NCBI GenBank assembly: GCA_038749025.1
Contig: JBCDIL010000006.1
Location: forward strand, 62,001-126,000
Origin: JBCAXA01 sp038749025
GTDB taxonomy: Bacteria; Pseudomonadota; Gammaproteobacteria; Steroidobacterales; Woeseiaceae
DNA length: 64,000 nucleotides
Direction of reading: 5' to 3'
A model generated the notes under the pieces. The model did not search any database, was not told the DNA's origin, and was given only the letters and a program-made list of their open reading frames with translations. Positions within the stretch are counted from its first letter, which is position 1. Each line of letters starts with the position of its first letter. Below, in pieces: positions 18,319 to 27,142 of this stretch. The translations under genes were made by a program, and so were the position numbers.

Positions 18319-19058
18319 CAGGCTTTACGCACCTGCTCGGCGGTACGACCGTGGCGCCGTTGTCGGCCGCGGTATGCGGTTAACGCCGCTTCGAACGCTT
18401 CGATATCGAACTCAGGCCATAGTCTGTCGGTGAAATACAGTTCACTGTAAGCCAATTGCCAGAGCAAGAAATTGCTAACGCGTAACTCACCACCAGTTCG
18501 GATTAGCAAGTCGGGATCGGGATAGTCGGACAGCTGCAAGAAAGGCGCCAAGCTTTGCTCATCCAACTCATCGACGGCGACCCCGCTTTGCAGCGCCGCT
18601 CGAACGGCGTTGGCGATATCCCAACGTCCACCGTAGGCGGCCGCAATACTAAGACGCAGACCTTGGTTGTTGGCCGTGAGCGCTTCCGCCTCATGCATCC
18701 GTTGCCTTAGGATGCCCGATAGGCGCGACAATTCACCAACGAAACGTAGCCGTACGTCGTTTTCGTGCAGCTCTTTGACCTCGCGATCCAGCGCTTCAAT
18801 AAACAAGCGCATGAGCGCCGACACTTCGTCGCGAGGACGCTGAAAGTTTTCGCTCGAGAACGCGAACAGTGTCAGGTACTGAATACCCCGCTCCGCCGCA
18901 TAGCGAACGATGTCGCGTACCGGCTTGATACCGGCGCGATGCCCAAGGTGACGCAGTTTGCCCCGCTGCCGAGCCCAACGACCGTTGCCGTCCATTATGA
19001 TGGCAACATGACGCGGTGTGTCACCGGTTGTGGCAGCGATCGACTCTTGCGTAGCCAC
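18318..19058 (-). CDS. uppS: Undecaprenyl diphosphate synthase
   Basis: Cis-prenyltransferase that extends farnesyl diphosphate to C55, the lipid carrier for peptidoglycan and O-antigen. Motifs: HVAIIMDGNGRWA near residue 18 with the catalytic Asp, GHRAGIKPVRDIVRYA, FAFSSENFQRP, and near the C-terminus DLLIRTGGELRVSNFLLWQ and ELYFTDRLWPEF. I choose GTG 19058 (246 residues) with AGGA about 8 bp upstream; the longer frame would run into frr. The spacing to frr is 16 bp. Confidence 0.96.
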   Translation of the reverse strand: MATQESIAATTGDTPRHVAIIMDGNGRWARQRGKLRHLGHRAGIKPVRDIVRYAAERGIQYLTLFAFSSENFQRPRDEVSALMRLFIEALDREVKELHENDVRLRFVGELSRLSGILRQRMHEAEALTANNQGLRLSIAAAYGGRWDIANAVRAALQSGVAVDELDEQSLAPFLQLSDYPDPDLLIRTGGELRVSNFLLWQLAYSELYFTDRLWPEFDIEAFEAALTAYRGRQRRHGRTAEQVRKA

Positions 19059-19074
19059 AGCGCAATCCTGACTC

Positions 19075-19632
19075 TTATACTTCGAGAAGCTCGACTTCTT
19101 TGTCGGCCAAGATTTTGTCAATCTCGCCAACGTACTTGTCAGTCAGCGACTGAACATCATCTTGCATGCGCCGCTCGTCGTCTTCGCTAATCTCTTTTTC
19201 CTTAAGCAGTGTTTTCGCGTCCGAGAGCGCATCACGACGCACGTTGCGGACCGCAACACGGCCGCTTTCTGCCTCTTGGCGCACGACCCTGATGAGATCT
19301 TTGCGACGCTCTTCCGTCAGCGGCGGCAAAGGAACCCGGATCACCGTGCCGGCACTCGCAGGGTTGAGGCCGAGGTCTGAATTGCGAATAGCCTTCTCGA
19401 CAACGGCCACCATCGGCTTTTCCCATGGCGTTACGGTGAGGGTGCGCGAATCTTCGACACCAACGTTCGCGACCTGGCTCAGCGGCACGTCGGAGCCGTA
19501 GTACTCCACTTGGATGTGGTCCAGCAAACTCGTGTGCGCGCGCCCCGTGCGAATTTTCGTAAATGCCTGACCTAGCGCGGCAACACTCTTTGCCATACGC
19601 TCGGCAGCATCCCTCTTAATTTCATCAAGCAT
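19075..19632 (-). CDS. frr: Ribosome recycling factor
   Basis: Splits post-termination ribosomes together with EF-G. The 185-residue protein has normal family length and the conserved segments KIRTGRAHTSLLDHIQVEYYG, PLSQVANVGVEDSRTL, and PLPPLTEERRKDLIRVVRQEAE followed by VRNVRRDA. It lies between pyrH (20 bp upstream) and uppS, and the dxr gene found between frr and uppS in E. coli is absent. Confidence 0.98.
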   Translation of the reverse strand: MLDEIKRDAAERMAKSVAALGQAFTKIRTGRAHTSLLDHIQVEYYGSDVPLSQVANVGVEDSRTLTVTPWEKPMVAVVEKAIRNSDLGLNPASAGTVIRVPLPPLTEERRKDLIRVVRQEAESGRVAVRNVRRDALSDAKTLLKEKEISEDDERRMQDDVQSLTDKYVGEIDKILADKEVELLEV

Positions 19633-19652
19633 GCGGGATCCTCGATCCAGGT

Positions 19653-20372
19653 TTAGCTGGTAACCAAAGTCCCGACAGCCTCGCCACGAACAATACGAGC
19701 GAGATCACCGGGGTTGTTCATATTGAAGACTCTCAGCGGCAACGAATTGTCACGGCACATAACGATCGCGGTCGCGTCCATGACCCGCAACTTATCGGCC
19801 AGCACCTGATCGAACGACAAGCTGGTGTAGCGCGTCGCCTCGGGGTGTTCGACCGGGTCGGCGTCGTAAACGCCATCCACTTTGGTCGCTTTCAAAAGCA
19901 AATCCGCGCCGATTTCAATCGCCCGCAAGCTCGCAGCGGTATCGGTTGTAAAGAACGGGTTGCCGGTACCGGCAGCTAGTATCACAACGCGGCCCTTTTC
20001 GAGATGCCGAATAGCGCGCCGCCGTATGTAGTCCTCACAGACTTCATGAATTTTCAAAGCAGACATGACGCGTGCATAGACACCCTGCGACTCCAAAGCG
20101 TCTTGCAAGGCCAAGGCATTCATAACGGTCGCTAACATACCCATATGATCGCCAGTCACACGGTCCATACCGGCTCGTGCCAGCCCAGCGCCGCGAAAAA
20201 TATTGCCACCACCGATAACGACGCCAACCTCAACGCCCGCTTCACGGACATCGTGAATCTCGCCAGCGATGCGTTTTATGACCGATGGGTCGATACCGTA
20301 ATCAACATCGCCAAGCAGCGCTTCGCCGCTGAGCTTGAGAAGTATCCGCTTAAGTTCAGGTTGCTCAGACAT
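19653..20372 (-). CDS. pyrH: UMP kinase
   Basis: Phosphorylates UMP to UDP in the pyrimidine pathway that PyrG completes; a hexamer regulated by GTP and UTP in relatives. Amino acid kinase fold with RILLKLSGEALLGD at the N-terminus, VVIGGGNIFRG, RVTGDHMGMLATVMNALAL and GTGNPFFTTDTAA. The length of 239 residues is standard. It follows tsf by 38 bp and precedes frr by 20 bp in the conserved rpsB-tsf-pyrH-frr order. Confidence 0.98.
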   Translation of the reverse strand: MSEQPELKRILLKLSGEALLGDVDYGIDPSVIKRIAGEIHDVREAGVEVGVVIGGGNIFRGAGLARAGMDRVTGDHMGMLATVMNALALQDALESQGVYARVMSALKIHEVCEDYIRRRAIRHLEKGRVVILAAGTGNPFFTTDTAASLRAIEIGADLLLKATKVDGVYDADPVEHPEATRYTSLSFDQVLADKLRVMDATAIVMCRDNSLPLRVFNMNNPGDLARIVRGEAVGTLVTS

Positions 20373-20410
20373 GGGCCTTAATCGTCGGTCAATCGGTCGT
20401 AGTAGCGCGC

Positions 20411-21295
20411 TTAACCGGTTTTGCTCGCGTCCTCGATTTGCTTCATCACCTCGTCGGCGAAATTCTCTTCTTTCTTCTCGATGCCTTCGCCCACTTCGTA
20501 GCGAACGAAACCGACGACCTCAGCGCCTCGCTGCTTCGCCAGCTTGCCGACCGTAATGTCCGGATCTTTCACAAACGCTTGGCCAAGCAACGTGATTTCA
20601 CCGAGAAATTTGCGAATTCGGCCGTCGACCATTTTCGCAATGATATCGGCTGGCTTACCGCTACCCTCGGCTTGTTCGGTCAGAATGCGGCGCTCATTGT
20701 TCAGCGTTTCCGCAGGCACACCGGCTTCGTCGACACAAACGGGTGATGTCGCAGAGACATGCATCGCAACATCTCGGCCAAACTCGTCGTCGGCGCCTTT
20801 GTACGCGACCAAAGCCGCAATTCGCGAACCGTGCACATAGCTAGCGATCGCGCCACCGGCAGCGCTCAAGCGCTCGAACCGACGGATACCGACATTCTCG
20901 CCGACTTTCGCCACCAATTCGGTGCGCGCATCGGCGACGGTCTTACCGCCCATGTCGAGTGCGTTAAGCGCATCCAGATCCGCGGGCGCCGCACTCAGGA
21001 CAAGCTCAGCAACGCCGTCGGCGAACTGCATGAAATTGTCATCCTTCGCAACGAAATCGGTTTCTGAATTGATCTCGACAACGATCGCGTTGGCACCGTC
21101 CGTTTTCGTGATAACGACGCCTTCGGCGGCAATACGGCCCGACTTCTTGTCGGCCTTCGCCTGACCGCTTTTGCGCAGGTGCTCGATTGCGGCATCGATA
21201 TCGCCGCCGGTCTCGACCAACGCTTTTTTGCACTCCATCATCCCCGCGCCGGTTCTTTCGCGCAGTTCCTTAACCAGTGCTGCCGTTACAGCCAT
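20411..21295 (-). CDS. tsf: Elongation factor Ts
   Basis: Nucleotide exchange factor for EF-Tu. The 294-residue protein starts with an N-terminal UBA-like domain (LVKELRERTGAGMMECKKAL) followed by the core with EINSETDFVAKDDNFMQFA and VAMHVSATSPVCVD, and the C-terminal module ending EEVMKQI-like (FADEVMKQIEDASKTG). The length is close to E. coli Ts (283). It lies 65 bp downstream of rpsB, as in almost all bacteria. Confidence 0.98.
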   Translation of the reverse strand: MAVTAALVKELRERTGAGMMECKKALVETGGDIDAAIEHLRKSGQAKADKKSGRIAAEGVVITKTDGANAIVVEINSETDFVAKDDNFMQFADGVAELVLSAAPADLDALNALDMGGKTVADARTELVAKVGENVGIRRFERLSAAGGAIASYVHGSRIAALVAYKGADDEFGRDVAMHVSATSPVCVDEAGVPAETLNNERRILTEQAEGSGKPADIIAKMVDGRIRKFLGEITLLGQAFVKDPDITVGKLAKQRGAEVVGFVRYEVGEGIEKKEENFADEVMKQIEDASKTG

Positions 21296-21360
21296 TTTTG
21301 TTTCAACCTCACTATTCGAAAATGCGGGTACCGCCGGCGCCCGCCTTGCAAACCTTTACC

Positions 21361-22305
21361 TTAGGACGCGTCAGCGGAGTCGGCCGGCGCTTCCGCTGGC
21401 GTGGCCTCTGCCTGCACCGGCTCAGCTGACGCTTCTGCGGCCGTCGGCTCTGCTGGCGCCTCTGGCTTCGCGTCGGCGCTTGCCGCAGGCTCCGCTTTAC
21501 GCGGGCTCGCGCGCCGAGTGGCTTTTTTCTTACCGCGCGCCGGCTTACGTCCGGTCGCTTTACGCGGCTTGCCATCCTCGTCCAATTCGACAAACTCGTC
21601 GTCACCAAGATTCGCCTCCGGCACCGACGCTTTCCCGTCGAGAACCGCGTCCGCCATCATCTCGGCGTACAGTTGGATGGCACGCATTGCATCGTCGTTA
21701 CCCGGAATGACGTAGGCGATGCCTTCCGGCGAGCAATTCGTGTCCACGACAGCGATCACTGGAATACCCAGTGTCGTGGCCTCTTTAACGGCGATATCTT
21801 CGTGATTGACGTCGACAACGAACAGCGCATCGGGAAGCCCACTCATTTTCTTGATACCACCGAGCGAGCGCTCGAGCTTCTGTTTCTCGCGATTTAAGCC
21901 CAAGACTTCTTTTTTCGTCAGCTGGTCAAAGGTCCCGTCCTCGGCCATCTGCTCAAGATTCTCAAGACGTTTAATCGACTGGCGAATGGTTTTGTAGTTC
22001 GTCAGCATGCCACCCAGCCAGCGGTAGCTAACATACGGCATACCACAACGTTCGGCTTGCGTCGCGATCGCTTCGCGAGCAGATCGCTTCGTACCCACGA
22101 ACAGCAGCCGGCCGTTGTTGGCAACGAGATTTTTGACGAACTGGCCCGCGCCCTGCGCCATGGGCAAAGAGCGTTCCAAGTTGATGATGTGAATCTTGTT
22201 ACGTTCGCCGAAAATGAAAGGGGCCATTTTCGGGTTCCAATAACGGGTCTGATGACCAAAGTGCACGCCAGCCTCTAGCATCTGGCGCATTGTTACGTCA
22301 GGCAT
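21361..22305 (-). CDS. rpsB: 30S ribosomal protein S2 with long C-terminal tail
   Basis: Small-subunit protein S2. The ATG at 22305 is preceded by GAGGA and starts PDVTMRQMLEAGVHFGHQTRYWNPKM, matching the family; upstream frame extension lies in the structured leader. The core to about residue 235 is standard (DALFVVDVNHEDIAVKEA, GIPVIAVVDTNCSPE). The remaining roughly 75 residues form an extra tail: a Lys/Arg-rich stretch (GRKPARGKKKATRRASPRK) followed by an Ala/Pro/Glu-rich segment to the end. Total 314 residues against 241 in E. coli. Confidence 0.97.
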   Translation of the reverse strand: MPDVTMRQMLEAGVHFGHQTRYWNPKMAPFIFGERNKIHIINLERSLPMAQGAGQFVKNLVANNGRLLFVGTKRSAREAIATQAERCGMPYVSYRWLGGMLTNYKTIRQSIKRLENLEQMAEDGTFDQLTKKEVLGLNREKQKLERSLGGIKKMSGLPDALFVVDVNHEDIAVKEATTLGIPVIAVVDTNCSPEGIAYVIPGNDDAMRAIQLYAEMMADAVLDGKASVPEANLGDDEFVELDEDGKPRKATGRKPARGKKKATRRASPRKAEPAASADAKPEAPAEPTAAEASAEPVQAEATPAEAPADSADAS

Positions 22306-22328
22306 GATAAATCCTCGGGTTGAGCCTC

Positions 22329-22390
22329 CGCGATTCCCAACGCACAACCCCTTTTTCAGCGGGGCACCCAGTGCGCTGTGTCGAATCGCG
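22329..22390 (-). ncRNA. Structured rpsB leader (S2/t44-type autoregulatory candidate)
   Basis: In the rpsB 5' leader, read on the minus strand, an 8 bp closing stem (22390-22383 with 22336-22329) encloses a second 7 bp helix (AGCGCAC with GTGCGTT) and an inner CCCC/GGGG hairpin. The element ends about 24 bases before the rpsB start and lies between promoter and Shine-Dalgarno. Gammaproteobacterial rpsB leaders are known to be folded targets of S2 autoregulation (t44 family in Rfam); assignment here rests on position and pairing, not on a covariance search. Confidence 0.6.
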
Positions 22391-22404
22391 TGTGAAATAA
22401 TTGC

Positions 22405-22432
22405 TTGAAAAGCGCGCGCTTTATACCATATT
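22405..22432 (+). promoter_or_regulatory. Candidate map promoter, overlapping that of rpsB
   Basis: TTGAAA (22405-22410) and CATATT (22427-22432) with a 16 bp spacer on the plus strand. It would give a leader of about 80 bases to the map ATG at 22521. The -35 is good, the -10 moderate. The hexamers interleave with the rpsB promoter on the opposite strand. Confidence 0.4.
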
Positions 22433-22448
22433 CGCTGCAGAGCAACAA
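22420..22448 (-). promoter_or_regulatory. rpsB promoter
   Basis: TTGTTG (22448-22443) and TATAAA (22425-22420) on the minus strand with a 17 bp spacer and a TGG just before the -10. The predicted start near 22413 gives a leader of about 108 bases containing the folded element. It overlaps the divergent candidate for map. Confidence 0.65.
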
Positions 22449-22520
22449 ACCGCTGCGAGCCGCCCATCGAGCCCGTCTCGCGCGTGCTGCCGGCGCGCTC
22501 GCCCAGGCCAAAGTAGCCAA

Positions 22521-23285
22521 ATGACGATACATCTGAAGACCCCGACCGAACAGGACCTAATGCGCACGGCCGGCCGCCTGGCCGCCGACGTCCTCGATAT
22601 GATTGGCGATTACGTCGTCCCCGGCGTCACGACCGATGCGCTGAACGAGCGTTGTCACGATTTTATCGTCAATACGCAGCAGGCAACACCAGCGCCGCTG
22701 AACTACCGAGGCTTCCCAAAATCGATTTGTACGTCGGTTAACCACGTGGTTTGCCACGGGATACCCGGCGAAAAGGTGTTGCGGCAAGGCGACGCCGTCA
22801 ATGTCGACATCACGGTGATCAAAGACGGCTTCCACGGTGATACATCGAGGATGTTCCATGTCGGCAAGCCCAACCGCGCCGCGGAACGACTCGCCCAGCT
22901 CGCTTACGATGCGATGTGGCTGGGTATCGAAGAGGTCGCGCCCGGCAAACGGCTTGGCGATGTCGGTGCGGCAATCCAGCGTTTTGTCGAGAAGAATCGC
23001 GCATCGGTCGTGCGCGAGTATTGCGGGCACGGGATCGGTAAGGGCTTTCACGAAGACCCGCAGGTTCTACATTATGGAAAAGCCGGTACGCGCGAAGAAA
23101 TTGTGCCGGGCATGGCATTCACGATTGAGCCGATGGTCAACGCGGGGAAACCGGACACTCGCCTGCTAAAGGACGGCTGGACCGTTGTGACCCGCGACCA
23201 TTCGTTGTCGGCCCAATGGGAACACACGTTACTGGTCACCGAAAGCGGCTACGAGGTGCTCACGCTCGGTCAGAACGACCGGTGA
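22521..23285 (+). CDS. map: Type I methionine aminopeptidase
   Basis: Removes the initiator methionine from new proteins. I start at ATG 22521 (254 residues) because MTIHLKTPTEQDLMRTAGRLAADVL aligns with E. coli Map; the longer frame upstream is Arg/Ser-rich and lies in the promoter region. Metal ligands are in VNVDITV and HGDTSR (Asp pair), CGHGIGKGFHEDP (His), FTIEPMV (Glu) and WEHTLLV (Glu). Divergent from rpsB as in Pseudomonas, and 25 bp upstream of glnD, likely in one transcript. Confidence 0.96.
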   Translation: MTIHLKTPTEQDLMRTAGRLAADVLDMIGDYVVPGVTTDALNERCHDFIVNTQQATPAPLNYRGFPKSICTSVNHVVCHGIPGEKVLRQGDAVNVDITVIKDGFHGDTSRMFHVGKPNRAAERLAQLAYDAMWLGIEEVAPGKRLGDVGAAIQRFVEKNRASVVREYCGHGIGKGFHEDPQVLHYGKAGTREEIVPGMAFTIEPMVNAGKPDTRLLKDGWTVVTRDHSLSAQWEHTLLVTESGYEVLTLGQNDR

Positions 23286-23310
23286 CGGGCGCAGCAGCGC
23301 TTCCAAGGTA

Positions 23311-25920
23311 ATGGACCCCGCGGCAACCGCTGTCCGTGACACGCTCTCGGAGGTCACGAGTCACAATTCCCTAAGTGCGACGAAACTCTGCATCGCTGAA
23401 CTTGGACGGCAGCTCGAACAACGCTTCCGAGCCGGCGAAGACATTGACGTCTTGGTCCGCGCTCGAGCGGCGGCGATCGACGAACTGGTGCGCTACGCTT
23501 GGCGCCAATCCGGCGCCGCGGAGCGAGGCCGAGCATCGTTGGTCGCCGTCGGCGGCTATGGCCGCGGCGAGCTGCACCCCTACTCCGACATCGACGTCAC
23601 ACTCCTGGTCGACGAGCGCCCCGAGCAAGCGGACTGGATCTCTGAGTTTCTGACCGCACTGTGGGACTGCGGCCTTGAGATTGGCCACAGCGTACGCACC
23701 ATCGGCGATTGCCGAATCGAGTCGGCCGCCGACGTAACGGTTGTCACCACACTGATGGAAAGCCGCTTGCTCGATGGCGACGAAGCGCGCTATCGCGCAA
23801 TGCTAAACGCAATTGGACCAACTGAAGTTTGGGACTCAAAGGCGTTTTTCGAAGCCAAGTCTGAAGAACAACGCCAACGCCATGCTCGCTATGATGACTC
23901 GGCGTATAACCTTGAACCGAACGTCAAAGGTAGCCCTGGCGGTTTACGCGACATCCAGATGGTGAGCTGGGTTGCCCACCGTCATTTTGGCTCCAGCCGC
24001 CTAAGCGAATTGGTCGGGCACGGTTTTCTAACGCCTGGCCAGCTACAAATTCTCGAGGACGGCCGGCGGTTCCTTTGGCGCGTGCGCTTCGGCCTGCATT
24101 GCATAACCGGCCGGGCCGAAAATCGCTTGCTGTTCGACCATCAAAAGCAGCTGGCTGAATTATTGGGCTACGAAGACGCGCGCTACACACTGGCTGTCGA
24201 GCAGATGATGCAGCGCTACTACCGGACCGTTCGGGAACTGTCGCGCGTGAACGAGATGTTGCTGCAACTCTTTGAGGAAGCGATCTTGCTCGACCAAGAG
24301 GCACCTGCCGAGCTTCTTAACCCACGCTTTAAAGTGCGCAACGGCTATCTGCAGACGACGAGTGATTACGTCTTCGCCGACGACCCGTCGGCGCTACTCG
24401 AGATGTTCGTTCTGTTGCAACAGAACGAATCACTGCGCGGCGTTAGCGCATGGACGATCGGTTTGTTGCGTCGCAACCTCCACCTAATTGATGATGAGTT
24501 TCGCAACTCACCCAAGAACCACCGATTGTTCGTAAAGATCATTAGCGCCAGCAAAGGCGTGACTCACGAACTCAGCCGAATGAATCGCTACGGTGTGCTT
24601 GGCCTGTACATTCCGGCATTCGGACGGATCGTCGGACGAATGCAGTTCGACCTGTTTCACGCCTATACCGTCGACGAACACACGCTGATGGTCGTCTCGA
24701 ATCTGCGCAAACTCGCGCTAGCGCGTTTTGATCACGAATTGCCGGCGGTATCGAGTGTCATGCAGTCGCTCGAGCGCCCCGAGCTCGCTTATTTATCGGG
24801 GCTCTTTCACGACATCGCCAAAGGGCGTGGTGGCGATCATTCTAAGCTCGGCGCTGTCGACGCCGAAGCGTTCTGTCTCGAACATGGGCTAGAGGCTGGC
24901 GATGCGGAGCTGGTCGCGTGGCTCGTTCGACACCATCTGCTGCTGTCAATGACGGCGCAAAAGAAAGACCTAAGCGACCCCGACGTTATTCAGAAATTCG
25001 CGCGAATCGTGAAAACGAAGACGCGGCTCGATCATTTGTACGTACTCACCGTGGCTGACGTTCGTGGCACCAACCCACGGCTGTGGAACGCGTGGAAGGC
25101 GTCGCTGTTTTCCGAACTGTACCGTCTGACGGTTACCGCGTTGGAGCGTGGACTCGACGACCCCGCCGATAGCGACGAGATGATCGACGTCACGCGCAAG
25201 CACGCTATCCAAGAAACAACGAGCACGGGCGTCGATGACACGGCACGTGACCCGGTCTGGTCGATCCTGACGGATGAGCACTTTTTGCGCTACCGACCCG
25301 AGGAGATCGCTTGGCAAACTCGAGTATTACATCGCTTCGGGCTCGATGGTGCGTGCTATGACATCGATACCAACGCAAAAACCGTCGCGATTTTTTTGTA
25401 CACGCCGCGCCGCTATCGAACCTTCGCCGATACAACAGCATTCCTCGACGACCTTGGAATTGGCGTTCAAGATGCCCGAATCGTTGCAGCGACCAACGGC
25501 TACAGCTTGGACACCTACGTTGTTAGCGAAACCGCGAGAGAAAGGCTAGCTGACATCCGCGAACGCTTGGACCGACTGATCAAGACCGCGATGGACCCCA
25601 GTGCAGATTGGCAACCAACGGTCAATCGTCGCCGCTCACGTCGAGCGCGTGTGTTCGATACCGCGATTGACGTTAGATTCAGTGCCGACGAAGGCGGTCG
25701 GACGGTACTGGAGCTCGATTGCGGTGATCACCCCGGCTTGCTGTCCAGTGTCGGCGAGGTCTTCGCCGAGAATAACGTCAACATCAGCATGGCGAAGATC
25801 GTTACGATCGGCGAGAAAGCCGAGGACGTCTTCTACCTGACCGACCTCGACGATACCCCGTTAAGTGACGCGCATTGCGAGCGTTTGCGCCGTCGACTTA
25901 TTGAGAAACTGACCAGTTAG
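23311..25920 (+). CDS. glnD: Bifunctional PII uridylyltransferase/uridylyl-removing enzyme
   Basis: Senses glutamine and adds or removes UMP on PII proteins, setting nitrogen assimilation. The 869-residue protein has the nucleotidyltransferase motif GGYGRGELHPYSDID (from residue 81), a GlnD linker domain (NLEPNVKGSPGGLRDIQ near 210), the HD hydrolase motif FHDIAKGRGGDHS near residue 498, and two C-terminal ACT domains starting near residues 688 and 795 (ELDCGDHPGLLSSVGEVFAENNVNI, split between strands). Between map and dapD, spacing 25 and 19 bp. Confidence 0.97.
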   Translation: MDPAATAVRDTLSEVTSHNSLSATKLCIAELGRQLEQRFRAGEDIDVLVRARAAAIDELVRYAWRQSGAAERGRASLVAVGGYGRGELHPYSDIDVTLLVDERPEQADWISEFLTALWDCGLEIGHSVRTIGDCRIESAADVTVVTTLMESRLLDGDEARYRAMLNAIGPTEVWDSKAFFEAKSEEQRQRHARYDDSAYNLEPNVKGSPGGLRDIQMVSWVAHRHFGSSRLSELVGHGFLTPGQLQILEDGRRFLWRVRFGLHCITGRAENRLLFDHQKQLAELLGYEDARYTLAVEQMMQRYYRTVRELSRVNEMLLQLFEEAILLDQEAPAELLNPRFKVRNGYLQTTSDYVFADDPSALLEMFVLLQQNESLRGVSAWTIGLLRRNLHLIDDEFRNSPKNHRLFVKIISASKGVTHELSRMNRYGVLGLYIPAFGRIVGRMQFDLFHAYTVDEHTLMVVSNLRKLALARFDHELPAVSSVMQSLERPELAYLSGLFHDIAKGRGGDHSKLGAVDAEAFCLEHGLEAGDAELVAWLVRHHLLLSMTAQKKDLSDPDVIQKFARIVKTKTRLDHLYVLTVADVRGTNPRLWNAWKASLFSELYRLTVTALERGLDDPADSDEMIDVTRKHAIQETTSTGVDDTARDPVWSILTDEHFLRYRPEEIAWQTRVLHRFGLDGACYDIDTNAKTVAIFLYTPRRYRTFADTTAFLDDLGIGVQDARIVAATNGYSLDTYVVSETARERLADIRERLDRLIKTAMDPSADWQPTVNRRRSRRARVFDTAIDVRFSADEGGRTVLELDCGDHPGLLSSVGEVFAENNVNISMAKIVTIGEKAEDVFYLTDLDDTPLSDAHCERLRRRLIEKLTS

Positions 25921-25939
25921 CGACCGACCACAGCCGGAG

Positions 25940-26770
25940 ATGCACGTGAATACTGAAAGCCTTGCGACGACCATTAACGCCGCGTGGGACCAACGCCAAA
26001 CCTTGGCAGCAGGCGATGCCACGCTGACCCCGATCGTTGCCGACGTTTTGGCAGCATTGAACAGTGGTGAACTGCGTGTGGCCGAACCGGCTGCGGACGC
26101 TTGGCACGTTAATGAATGGGTCAAGAAGGCAGTCTTGCTGTCGTTTCGACTCAGCGAGAACCGAGTGAGTAGCGCTGGCGAGCACCGTTACTTCGACAAG
26201 GTACCATTGAAGTATTCGGACTACGATACCGAACGGTTTGCGGCGGAAGGTGCGCGTATCGTGCCGGGGGCAGTCGTCAGACACGGCAGTTATGTTGCCA
26301 GCGATGCCGTCGTAATGCCGAGTTACATCAACATCGGCGCCTACGTCGGCGCTGGCACAATGGTCGACACCTGGGCGACGGTTGGCAGCTGCGCGCAAAT
26401 CGGTGCTAACGTCCATTTGTCTGGCGGCGTCGGCATCGGCGGCGTTCTCGAGCCGATACAAGCCGCACCGACCATCATTGAAGACGACTGTTTTATCGGC
26501 GCGCGCTCAGAGATCGTCGAGGGAGTCGTCGTCGAGAAGGGTGCCGTTATCTCGATGGGCGTTTACATTGGTCAGAGCACCCGCATTTACGACCGCGAAT
26601 CCGGCTCAATCAGCTACGGTCGCGTGCCAAGTGGGAGTGTCGTGGTGCCCGGGTCGCTGCCAGCGAGCGATGGCAGCCACTCCCTATACGCTGCGATTAT
26701 CGTCAAACGGGTCGATGAAAAGACGCGCGCCAAGACCGATCTGAATGACCTTCTCCGACCGACTGAGTAA
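25940..26770 (+). CDS. dapD: Tetrahydrodipicolinate N-succinyltransferase
   Basis: Succinylates tetrahydrodipicolinate in the succinyl branch of lysine and diaminopimelate synthesis; DapE, encoded 5.6 kb downstream, removes the succinyl group later in the pathway. The 276-residue protein shows the left-handed beta-helix with VMPSYINIGAYVGAGTMVDTWATVGSCAQIG and the following VHLSGGVGIGGVLEP, hallmarks of the family. The length matches E. coli (274). It lies 19 bp downstream of glnD and 8 bp upstream of the ArsC-fold gene. Confidence 0.97.
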   Translation: MHVNTESLATTINAAWDQRQTLAAGDATLTPIVADVLAALNSGELRVAEPAADAWHVNEWVKKAVLLSFRLSENRVSSAGEHRYFDKVPLKYSDYDTERFAAEGARIVPGAVVRHGSYVASDAVVMPSYINIGAYVGAGTMVDTWATVGSCAQIGANVHLSGGVGIGGVLEPIQAAPTIIEDDCFIGARSEIVEGVVVEKGAVISMGVYIGQSTRIYDRESGSISYGRVPSGSVVVPGSLPASDGSHSLYAAIIVKRVDEKTRAKTDLNDLLRPTE

Positions 26771-26778
26771 CGGCGACC

Positions 26779-27132
26779 ATGGCAACATCGATAACTCTCT
26801 ATGGCCTTACGAACTGCGACAGCTGCCGCAAAGCTCGCCGCTGGCTGAAAGGCCACGACCACGAGTTCGCTGACCGCGATGTACGCAGTGACGGATTAGC
26901 GACAAGCGATCTGTCGCGCTGGGTCAGCGCGGTCGGCTGGGAAACACTCGTGAATCGAAAAAGCCGCACCTGGCGTGAATTGGCAGACGCCGAGCGCGCG
27001 GCGCTGAACGAATCGACGGTCGTACACTTCCTGATCGCACACCCGACACTGCTCAAACGGCCCGTTGTCGAAGACACGGCGACGGGTACCGTAATTGTCG
27101 GGTTCAATCCAGACGCCTACAGCGCCCTGTAG
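26779..27132 (+). CDS. ArsC/Spx-fold protein, YffB type
   Basis: A 117-residue thioredoxin-fold protein of the ArsC/Spx superfamily. The YGLTNCDSCRKARRWL segment has a CxxC pair (Cys15 and Cys18), as in YffB, instead of the lone catalytic Cys of ArsC. LVNRKSRTWREL and STVVHFLIAHPTLLKRPVV follow, the latter holding the family RP motif. YffB homologues are habitually next to dapE or dapD and have no proven role; arsenate reduction should not be assumed. Eight bp downstream of dapD, convergent with the gene at 27143. A short inverted repeat covers its stop codon (27117-27132). Confidence 0.88.
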   Translation: MATSITLYGLTNCDSCRKARRWLKGHDHEFADRDVRSDGLATSDLSRWVSAVGWETLVNRKSRTWRELADAERAALNESTVVHFLIAHPTLLKRPVVEDTATGTVIVGFNPDAYSAL

Positions 27133-27142
27133 CGCGGAGCGC

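Noticed and set aside
27117..27132. Terminator at the end of the ArsC-fold gene
   Set aside because: The inverted repeat CTACAG-CGCC-CTGTAG covers the stop codon but has only 6 bp and no T-run.
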